Shown here: in pieces, positions 57,582-64,000 of the stretch
How the letters are laid out: the number at the start of each line of letters is the position of its first letter
Numbering within the stretch: position 1 is the first letter of the stretch
From: Kistimonas asteriae
GTDB lineage: Bacteria > Pseudomonadota > Gammaproteobacteria > Pseudomonadales > Endozoicomonadaceae
Assembly (NCBI RefSeq): GCF_018263925.1
Contig: NZ_JAEVHF010000015.1
Coordinates: 1-64,000, forward strand
Direction of reading: 5' to 3'
Length of the DNA stretch: 64,000 nucleotides
Translations under genes and position numbers: made by a program
Notes under the pieces: model-generated
The model's database searches: none
What the model saw: only the letters and a program-made list of their open reading frames with translations
Told to the model about the DNA's origin: nothing

Positions 57582-59078
57582 ATGGGCAACGCGCTGGACA
57601 ACCTGCAGGAACATTTTCGAAAGATTCATCGCTTAAGCCATCTTGCCGCCATGGGGCAATGGGATCAGGCTGCCATGATGCCGCCGGGTGGCAATCAGGC
57701 GCGCAGTGAAGCGCTGGCTGAGCTGGCTGTGATCATTCACCGGGAAAAAACACACCCTCAGGTTGGGGAATGGCTGGATCAGGCAGACAGCGGTGCATTG
57801 GATACTGACAGTAAAGCGTCACTGCGTGAAATGCGGCGTGTCTGGCAGCAGGCTACGGTAATTCCTGAGGCGCTGGTGCAGGCCAGGAGCCTGGCTGGCA
57901 GTGCCTGTGAACATGCTTGGCGCACGCAGCGCAAGGAAAATGACTGGCAGGGTTTTGCTGTGAATCTGGAAACTGTCGTCAAACTCTCCAGGGAAGAGGC
58001 GCAAATCCGTGCTGAGAGCATGGGCTGTTCGCCCTATGATGCCTTGCTCGATCTCTATGAGCCAGGTATGAGCTGTGTAACGTTGGATCGCATTTTTTCT
58101 GACGTGAAATCCTGGTTGCCATCACTGATCCAGAGCGTGTGTGAACAGCAGAAGCAGGATGTGGTTCTTACGCCCAAAGGCCCTTTCGCTATCGAAAAGC
58201 AGGCGGTGCTGGGGCGCAAAATCATGACATTGCTGGGGTTTGACTTTGACCATGGTCGCCTGGATGTCAGTGTTCACCCATTTTGTGGTGGCGTGCCGGA
58301 AGATGTACGTATTACCACCCGTTACAACGAGGATGACTTTACCCAGGCGTTAATGGGGGTTATTCATGAAACGGGTCATGCCCGTTATGAGCAGAACCGG
58401 CCGGCAGCAACGTTGGGCTTACCTGTGAGTGAGTCCCGCTCCATGGGCGTTCATGAAAGCCAGAGCCTGTTTTTCGAAATGCAGTTGGGGCGGAGTCCGG
58501 CGTTTCTGTCGTTGATTGCACCATGGATTGTTGAATCTCTGGCGCTGGGTGATGACCCTGCGCTGGATCTAGATAACCTTTGTCGTATATATAATCGGGT
58601 CAGTCCGGGCTTTATTCGGGTGGATGCTGATGAGGTCACCTATCCTGCACACATTATTCTTCGCTATGAGATTGAGCGGGATCTGGTAGAAGGGCGCATT
58701 GAAGTGGGTGATATTCCTGGACTCTGGGATGAGAAGATGCAGGCTTCTCTGGGTTTGGATACACAGGGCAATCACCGCGATGGTTGTATGCAGGATATTC
58801 ACTGGACCGACGGCTCTTTTGGTTATTTCCCCAGTTATACCCTTGGTGCCATGGTGGCCGCGCAGCTATTTGCCGTGTTACGCAGGCAGCAGCCGGATGT
58901 TGATGCGCAGATTCGTGAAGGAAATCTTCAGGGTGTTTTTGATTGGCTGCGAAACAGCATATGGCAGCAGGGTTCTCGATTGGAAACGGATGCACTGATT
59001 CAGTCTGCCACCGGTGAGGCGCTCAATCCGGCCTATTTCCGTCAGCATCTTGAACAGCGTTATTTGAAGGGTGCATAA
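57582..59078 (+). CDS. M32 family metallocarboxypeptidase
   Basis: 498 residues, cytosolic, with the zinc motif HETGH (VIHETGHARYEQNRP) and the downstream metal-binding Glu region (MGVHESQSLFFE), both diagnostic of M32 (Taq carboxypeptidase 1) enzymes. It trims C-terminal residues from peptides. The conserved DVRITTRY and HIILRYEIERDL segments are present. Transcribed alone. Confidence 0.95.
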   Translation: MGNALDNLQEHFRKIHRLSHLAAMGQWDQAAMMPPGGNQARSEALAELAVIIHREKTHPQVGEWLDQADSGALDTDSKASLREMRRVWQQATVIPEALVQARSLAGSACEHAWRTQRKENDWQGFAVNLETVVKLSREEAQIRAESMGCSPYDALLDLYEPGMSCVTLDRIFSDVKSWLPSLIQSVCEQQKQDVVLTPKGPFAIEKQAVLGRKIMTLLGFDFDHGRLDVSVHPFCGGVPEDVRITTRYNEDDFTQALMGVIHETGHARYEQNRPAATLGLPVSESRSMGVHESQSLFFEMQLGRSPAFLSLIAPWIVESLALGDDPALDLDNLCRIYNRVSPGFIRVDADEVTYPAHIILRYEIERDLVEGRIEVGDIPGLWDEKMQASLGLDTQGNHRDGCMQDIHWTDGSFGYFPSYTLGAMVAAQLFAVLRRQQPDVDAQIREGNLQGVFDWLRNSIWQQGSRLETDALIQSATGEALNPAYFRQHLEQRYLKGA

Positions 59079-59095
59079 AAACCTGTTTACGACTG

Positions 59096-59431
59096 TCATT
59101 GAAATCGGCTGAAGTATTCTGACAGCTCGGCGATCTCCTGATCGGAAAGCCGATAGGCCATAACATTCATGGTAGGGTTTTTAATCTCGCCTTTGCGATA
59201 GTCCCGGAGCTTGCTGGCCAGTGCGTCAGCTGTCTGGCCGGCCAGCTTGGGCCCTTTCATGGCGGGATTACCCTGGCCGCGGGTTCCGTGGCAGCTGGCG
59301 CAGCCCTTCGCTTGTACCACAGCCTGTAACTTTTCCAATGGTATGTTTGTGGTGGAGGCGTTATCTGCGATGGCCGGGCCTGTCAGGTTGATGAGCAAAA
59401 GGCTGGTTACGGCGTATCGGCTGAGTTTCAT
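59096..59431 (-). CDS. Class I cytochrome c (c553/c4-like)
   Basis: 111 residues from ATG 59431 (CGGAGA upstream): signal peptide about 1-23, heme site CASCH, then GPKLAGQ and the Met ligand region NPTMNVMAYRLSDQEI. It resembles the cytochrome gene before nirS in architecture. Periplasmic electron carrier; the partner is unknown. Convergent with the M32 gene. Confidence 0.9.
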   Translation of the reverse strand: MKLSRYAVTSLLLINLTGPAIADNASTTNIPLEKLQAVVQAKGCASCHGTRGQGNPAMKGPKLAGQTADALASKLRDYRKGEIKNPTMNVMAYRLSDQEIAELSEYFSRFQ

Positions 59432-59531
59432 AATGTCTCCGAGTGCAGTCCTTGCTATTGCAAAGGGATAATCATTTGCTGACATTATACTGGAAGAACA
59501 TGATCGACTAATCCCCACAAGGGTGGATGCT

Positions 59532-60476
59532 ATGAGCAACAGTGTTGCAGGGACGGGTGGAGCTGAAAAGACGGTTCTGGTGACCGGGGCAACGGGGTTT
59601 ATAGGACGGTTTCTGATACCTGAGCTACTGGCGGATGGCTGGCGGGTCATTGTGTATGCACGCCCTCCGTTTGATCGTGTCATCAACATACTGGGACCAT
59701 CGGTGATTGTTGTCTTGTCGCTGGAAGAGCTACAGGAGCAGCCCAGGGTTGATGCCTGTATTAACCTGGCAGGTGAAGGGATTTTCAATAAACGTTGGAC
59801 GGTTGGGCGTAAACAGGTATTGATAGACAGCCGTATCGGTGTCACCCGGCAGTTACGGGAATGCTTTGAGCGACTGGGGGCAAGGCCTGGGGTGTTGATC
59901 AGTGGCTCTGCCATCGGTTATTACGGGATGCATGGCGGCGATGTTAACCTTGCGGAGCAGGATCGGCCAGGTGATGACTTTGCGGCTGACCTCTGTCGTC
60001 TTTGGGAAAAAGAGGCCAGGCAGATGGAATCGCTGGGCATACGGGTCTGTCTGCTACGCACCGGGATTGTCCTGCATCCGGAATACGGTGCGTTGTCCCG
60101 GATGTTGCCGCCGTTTCGTTTTGGGCTGGGGGGACGAATGGGGGATGGCAGACAGGTCGTCTCCTGGATTCATGTCCACGATATGGTCAGTATTATCCTG
60201 TTTCTACTCAGGGATTCGTCGTTGTCAGGGGCTTTCAATGCCACGGCGCCTCATGCTGTGACGAACGACCAGCTTGCACAGACGCTGGCATCGATACTCC
60301 ATCGTCCCTGTCTTTTGCCGATGCCGGGTCCTGCATTACACGTGCTGTTGGGAGAGTCCGCCTCACTGCTGCTAGGGGGGCAGCGGGTGATCCCGGCGAG
60401 GGTGATGGAGCATGGTTTCTCCTTTGCATTTCCAGCGCTGGAAGATGCACTCAAGGATCTGCTGTCGGCTCGTTGA
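59532..60476 (+). CDS. YfcH/TIGR01777-type NAD(P)-dependent epimerase-like protein
   Basis: 314 residues, short-chain-dehydrogenase-related epimerase fold: nucleotide-binding VLVTGATGFIGR near the start, the family signature NLAGEGIFNKRWT and SGSAIGYYG (Ser/Tyr catalytic region), and VSWIHVHDMV. The biochemical role of the family is not settled. I prefer ATG 59532 over an earlier GTG at 59523. Confidence 0.9.
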   Translation: MSNSVAGTGGAEKTVLVTGATGFIGRFLIPELLADGWRVIVYARPPFDRVINILGPSVIVVLSLEELQEQPRVDACINLAGEGIFNKRWTVGRKQVLIDSRIGVTRQLRECFERLGARPGVLISGSAIGYYGMHGGDVNLAEQDRPGDDFAADLCRLWEKEARQMESLGIRVCLLRTGIVLHPEYGALSRMLPPFRFGLGGRMGDGRQVVSWIHVHDMVSIILFLLRDSSLSGAFNATAPHAVTNDQLAQTLASILHRPCLLPMPGPALHVLLGESASLLLGGQRVIPARVMEHGFSFAFPALEDALKDLLSAR

Positions 60477-60480
60477 AGCG

Positions 60481-61191
60481 TTACCCGGTCTGTGTTGTAT
60501 GGTAGAGCCGGTTGAAGAGGCGTGTGCAGTTTCGGTCGGCAAGGCGGTAGAGGCTCGCGGGGCGATTACTGCCGCGGCGCTTCTGGCCGCTGTCTTCTAA
60601 TAGATTGCCAGCCAGAAAGCGGTTACGGATGGAGCGCATGGGCGGCGCCTTGCCCAGAATGATACGAAAGACATCCCTGATATCCGCCAGGGTGAAGAGT
60701 TCAGGCAGCAGGTAAAGAGGAATTGTCGTGTACTGGATCTTGCTTTGCAGTCGCCTTATCGCTTCTTCCACCAATTCGGCATGATCGTAAGATAAAGCGC
60801 ATAGTGGGCTTCCATCCTGGATATCGTACCAGCGTGCCAATGGACTATCGGTCATGGTTAAATCTGCACTGAGCAGGGCGCAGTAAACGACGGTCAACGA
60901 CCAGCCCCGGGAATCCCGGTGATGATTGCCAATGGAGATGACCTGTTCAAGATAGCCCGGTTCGGCATTGATTAATGTGTGTATCTGCCGGCGAGCTGCG
61001 TCATCCAATTCACGGTCCAGTTCGGGTTGGATTCTGCCTGCCGGCAGTGCCGCTTGGACGGTTGTTGTTTGCGCATCGGGCAGGCGAGTCAATACCTGGA
61101 GTGCTCCTTCGTGTATCCGGAATGCCGCCACGTCAACGGAAATCAATGCAGTCGACACTGACATGGCAGTGGTTGTCCTTTCTGTTGGCAT
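60481..61191 (-). CDS. nrtR: NrtR-like Nudix-domain transcriptional regulator
   Basis: 236 residues: a degenerate Nudix domain (about 12-150) lacking the catalytic Nudix box but keeping the NrtR-type YLEQVISIGNHHRDSRGWSLTVVYCALL strand pattern, seen in part here, followed by a winged helix (about 155-230, LFTLADIRDVFRIILG and a recognition helix near MRSIRNRFL). NrtR represses NAD synthesis/salvage genes and releases DNA on binding ADP-ribose. It is divergent from pncA-pncB with a long palindrome between, so it probably also controls itself. Confidence 0.85.
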   Translation of the reverse strand: MPTERTTTAMSVSTALISVDVAAFRIHEGALQVLTRLPDAQTTTVQAALPAGRIQPELDRELDDAARRQIHTLINAEPGYLEQVISIGNHHRDSRGWSLTVVYCALLSADLTMTDSPLARWYDIQDGSPLCALSYDHAELVEEAIRRLQSKIQYTTIPLYLLPELFTLADIRDVFRIILGKAPPMRSIRNRFLAGNLLEDSGQKRRGSNRPASLYRLADRNCTRLFNRLYHTTQTG

Positions 61192-61283
61192 GAATATCTC
61201 TATAAACCGCTGTTTGCGCCGCTTGGCCAGAACCGGTTGAAACCCTTTCGTCAGTATACCTGTACAGTGTTATCTTGACAGGT

Positions 61284-61324
61284 TAATGAACTATATTCAC
61301 TATGTTAGTGAATATAGTTCATTA
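61284..61324. promoter_or_regulatory. NrtR operator, 41-bp near-perfect palindrome
   Basis: A 19-base arm starting TAATGAACTATATTCACTA, a three-base spacer TGT, and the exact inverse arm. It lies 16 bases before the pncA start and 93 bases from nrtR. Placement and length indicate repression of pncAB. Confidence 0.85.
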
Positions 61325-61339
61325 TGTGATCAGGTGGTT

Positions 61340-61990
61340 ATGCCGAAGCTAGGCAGTAAAGAGCGGACGGCCGCTTTTGATGTGGACGCACAGAAGTGTT
61401 TTACCCCGCTTTGTCCGCAGGAATTGCCGGTTCCGGAAGGCCACCTTATTGTGGAGGAGTTGAACAGGCAGGCAGCCTGTGCTGGCCATCGGATTGGTTC
61501 TAAAGATGCGCATCCGCCATCGGCGGTATGGATTGCGGATGCAGAGCGGCCAGTATTGTCACCTGTCGCAGGGGATAATGTGGATGTCCGCTGGCCGGTG
61601 CATGCGGTGCCGGGTACACGGGGCTTTGAGTTGCTTGATGGCTTGCCCGAGACCACGGGGTATGACTTCTTTGTCTGGAAAGGCATTGAACCAGATATGC
61701 ACCCGTATGGTGCCTGTTACCACGACCTGGCAGAACAGCGTAGTACGGGCGTCATAGAATACCTTCGGCAGCAGGGCGTCGATACGGTGTTGGTCGGTGG
61801 GCTGGCGCTGGATTACTGTGTCCGGACCACTGTGCAGCAGCTGTTGAGGGCTGACTTTCGGGTTATTGTGAACCGTACGGCCTGTCGAGGTCTGGCGCCG
61901 CATTCGTCGGAGTCTGCCTGTCGGGAAATGATCGCAGCGGGCGCTGAATTTATTGATTCTGTCAGTGATTTTGATGGTATTGATGACTGA
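61340..61990 (+). CDS. pncA: Nicotinamidase
   Basis: 216 residues, isochorismatase fold, converts nicotinamide to nicotinate in NAD salvage. The catalytic triad is visible as Asp14 (AAFDVDAQ), a Lys and the Cys in GLALDYCVRTT. Metal site SKDAHPP. The ATG at 61340 (CAGGTGG upstream) is chosen because the longer frame runs through the operator. pncB follows 41 bases later, giving the next step. Confidence 0.93.
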   Translation: MPKLGSKERTAAFDVDAQKCFTPLCPQELPVPEGHLIVEELNRQAACAGHRIGSKDAHPPSAVWIADAERPVLSPVAGDNVDVRWPVHAVPGTRGFELLDGLPETTGYDFFVWKGIEPDMHPYGACYHDLAEQRSTGVIEYLRQQGVDTVLVGGLALDYCVRTTVQQLLRADFRVIVNRTACRGLAPHSSESACREMIAAGAEFIDSVSDFDGIDD

Positions 61991-62031
61991 CGGTATCGGG
62001 TTTTTGTGATTATAAAAGAGCAGATCGTTGT

Positions 62032-63210
62032 ATGACCGGACCGGTTATTTCGTCGTTACTGGATACGGATTTTTACAAATTCACCATGCAGCAGGCGATT
62101 TTTCATCATTATCCTGATGCGTTGGTGGAAGCCCGCTTTCATTGCCGTACGAACACGAACCTGGCGCCACTGGCAGAACGTATTCGTGAGGAGGTGGTCG
62201 CATTGGCAGGCCTGCGTCTGTCTCCGGATGAGCGACAATGGATGGAAGCGACTGGGTTGTTTCAGGCGGATTACCTTGATTATCTGCAGGCTACGCGCCT
62301 GGATCCGGACTGCGTCACTATCGGTACCGGTGCGCAGGGGCTGGAGATTGATATCCAGGGAAGCTGGCTGGAAATCACCTTGTTTGAAATCTACATTCTG
62401 GCGATCGTCAGTGAGTTGTATGGCCGTTACCTCGAGCCGGTCATGAATCTGGATGAAGGGCGCCGCCGGCTGTCTGATAAACTGGACCAGCTTCGTGGAG
62501 CTGCCAGGCAGCGGATGTACGATGGCTTTAGTTTTGTGGATTTTGGTACCCGTCGCCGTTTCAGTGGCGCCTGGCAGCGCGAGTTGATCGCCTGTCTGGC
62601 GGAGTCGGTGCCGGCCCAGTTTACCGGAACCAGTAATGTCATGCTGGCCCGCGAGTTCGGATTGCGGCCAGTGGGGACCATGGCGCATGAATGGCTGCAG
62701 GCGCACCAGGCACTCACGCCTGATCTGGGTTCCAGTCAGAAGCAGGCGCTAAAAGTCTGGCTGGAGGAGTATGGTAGTGAGCTGGGTATCGCCTTGACGG
62801 ATACCATCAATATGGATGCTTTCCTGAATGATTTTAATCGGGGCCTCGCTCAGGCTTATCAGGGGGTGCGTCATGATTCAGGTGACCCCATTGTTTGGGG
62901 GGAGAAGGCGATTGCCCACTATGAGTCGCTGGGTATTGATCCCTTAACGCGAACGCTGGTTTTCAGCGATGGGTTGAACCTCGATATGGCGCTGAACATA
63001 TTCCGCTATTTTCGTGATCGAATCCGCGTCAGTTTTGGAATTGGTACCTGGCTGACTAATGATGTCGGCGTATCTCCCCTGAGTATCGTGTTGAAACTGG
63101 TGAGCTGTAACGGTCAGCCCGTGGCAAAGATTTCCGATGCGCCGGGTAAGACCCTGTGCCTTGATCAGGGTTACATTGCTCAGCTGCGTCACGTCTACGG
63201 ATTGTGCTGA
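62032..63210 (+). CDS. pncB: Nicotinate phosphoribosyltransferase
   Basis: 392 residues; joins nicotinate with phosphoribosyl pyrophosphate to give nicotinate mononucleotide. Conserved LLDTDFYKFTMQQAIFHHYP start, SFVDFGTRRRFS and the phosphorylated-His region GVRHDSGDP are all present. Co-transcribed with pncA under NrtR. Confidence 0.95.
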   Translation: MTGPVISSLLDTDFYKFTMQQAIFHHYPDALVEARFHCRTNTNLAPLAERIREEVVALAGLRLSPDERQWMEATGLFQADYLDYLQATRLDPDCVTIGTGAQGLEIDIQGSWLEITLFEIYILAIVSELYGRYLEPVMNLDEGRRRLSDKLDQLRGAARQRMYDGFSFVDFGTRRRFSGAWQRELIACLAESVPAQFTGTSNVMLAREFGLRPVGTMAHEWLQAHQALTPDLGSSQKQALKVWLEEYGSELGIALTDTINMDAFLNDFNRGLAQAYQGVRHDSGDPIVWGEKAIAHYESLGIDPLTRTLVFSDGLNLDMALNIFRYFRDRIRVSFGIGTWLTNDVGVSPLSIVLKLVSCNGQPVAKISDAPGKTLCLDQGYIAQLRHVYGLC

Positions 63211-63249
63211 TTTGTAACTTTCAGCGTATCCCGCTAGGCTACGCACCTG

Positions 63250-63391
63250 TTACCGGGGAGTAGCCTGCTCCCGGGAGTCATCTGTCGGCTCCCTTTGTAG
63301 TGTGATCGTCAACATACTTGGCCCTCATGGCCATGGCGATCGCGACCTGCCGGAACCTGTCACGGGTTCCCTGGTTTGGCAAGACCGGAAC
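63250..63391 (+). ncRNA. yybP-ykoY (manganese) riboswitch
   Basis: The sequence carries the class landmarks in order: CCGGGGAGTAGCCTGC at the 5' side, TCGTCAACATACTTGG in the second conserved loop, and GGCAAGACCGGAAC closing the outer stem with CCGG near 63254. It lies directly upstream of a UPF0016/GDT1 exporter gene, a family known to be under this riboswitch. Downstream GGGCGGG (63410) and CCCGCCC (63445-63451) could form the expression platform near the start codon. Confidence 0.8.
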
Positions 63392-63465
63392 ACAGTATCC
63401 TGAGTCCTAGGGCGGGCAGGGTAGTGTGTTCCGACGTTGTCAGACCCGCCCTTCTGGATGTTTTC

Positions 63466-64000
63466 TTGGACGCATTGTTTGTCTCGACGCTGAGTGTCGC
63501 TATCGCAGAAATTGGTGATAAAACCCAGTTGCTGGCTTTGCTGCTGGCCTGCCGCTATCGACGCTTCTGGCCGCTGTTCTGGGGGATTCTGATTGCTACG
63601 CTGGCGAATCATGGGCTAGCCGGGTTGGCTGGACAGTGGTTGGCCGGTGTCTTCTCGCCGGACACGCTGCAACTGCTGGTGGCGCTTTCCTTTATCGGGG
63701 TGGGGCTGTGGACGCTGATTCCTGACAACGTGGATGACGATAGCGATAACCGGCGGCAGCTGGGACCGTTTCTGGCCACGCTGGTGGCTTTCTTTCTGGC
63801 GGAAATCGGTGACAAAACGCAGGTGGCAACGGTGATCCTGGCGGCGCGCTATGATGCGCTGCTGATGGTGGTGGCCGGTTCGACGCTGGGCATGATGCTG
63901 GCCAATATTCCGGCAGTATGGGTAGGTTGTCGTGCCGGTGATCGTTTCAAGCTGCGGTGGGTACGCTTTGTGGCGGCAGTACTCTTCATTGGGCTCGGTA
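63466..64000 (+). CDS. UPF0016/GDT1-family cation (Mn/Ca) exporter, partial at right edge
   Basis: The frame is open to the window end. It has two copies of the family signature E-x-G-D-K-T/S: AIAEIGDKTQLLALLLACRY and FLAEIGDKTQVATVILAARY, separated by membrane helices and an acidic loop (DNVDDDSDN). The TTG at 63466 gives MDALFVSTLSVAIAEIGDK, the usual start of this family; no strong ribosome site is seen, and a GTG at 63424 is an alternative. Riboswitch control implies a role in manganese export. Confidence 0.88.
   Translation, partial: MDALFVSTLSVAIAEIGDKTQLLALLLACRYRRFWPLFWGILIATLANHGLAGLAGQWLAGVFSPDTLQLLVALSFIGVGLWTLIPDNVDDDSDNRRQLGPFLATLVAFFLAEIGDKTQVATVILAARYDALLMVVAGSTLGMMLANIPAVWVGCRAGDRFKLRWVRFVAAVLFIGLG

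Overview
The window looks like chromosomal DNA of a marine, facultatively denitrifying Gammaproteobacterium (Oceanospirillales/Marinobacter/Pseudomonas-like gene types). This rests on the protein families and the nir-nor-nos arrangement; I make no species call. The far left edge carries the first codons of an IS1595-family transposase, then a tRNA-Ser(GGA) with its own terminator and four poorly characterised genes (a coiled-coil membrane protein, a cytosolic hypothetical and two secreted proteins).

From about 4 to 38 kb lies a nearly complete denitrification cluster: nnrS, nirS with a small c-type cytochrome, nirQ, nosRZDFYL plus a small membrane protein, norCB and norD, a DnrP-like zinc-ribbon gene, the regulator dnr, and a nine-gene heme d1 operon (nirCFDLGHJEN, minus strand). 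Seven TTGAT-N4-ATCAA-type boxes (DNR/FNR sites) sit in the promoter regions, so one regulator encoded inside the cluster can account for its control. Embedded in the cluster are two separate class III (anaerobic) ribonucleotide reductase systems: an E. coli-type nrdDG pair, and a second system whose glycyl-radical domain is a separate 68-residue protein between nrdD and nrdG. Both have NrdR-like boxes; the second has two boxes 32 bp apart plus a DNR/FNR box. A predicted M14 carboxypeptidase between them has an in-frame stop.

From 38 to 46 kb come a MITE-like repeat, a small charged ORF, an EamA exporter, a secreted hypothetical and a GntR/FCD regulator divergent from a three-gene module: FAD oxidoreductase, divergent enolase-superfamily enzyme and BCCT transporter. 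This module looks like an uncharacterised uptake and catabolism pathway. From 46 to 52 kb are a retropepsin-RimK fusion, a three-gene soluble formate dehydrogenase with Fe-S and flavin subunits related to sulfhydrogenase/sulfite reductase, and an RRM RNA-binding protein.

From 53 to 64 kb are an RND efflux pair, an M32 carboxypeptidase, a cytochrome c, a YfcH-like epimerase, an NAD-salvage locus (NrtR-like repressor, a 41-bp palindromic operator, pncA, pncB) and, at the right edge, a GDT1/UPF0016 cation exporter preceded by what appears to be a yybP-ykoY manganese riboswitch.
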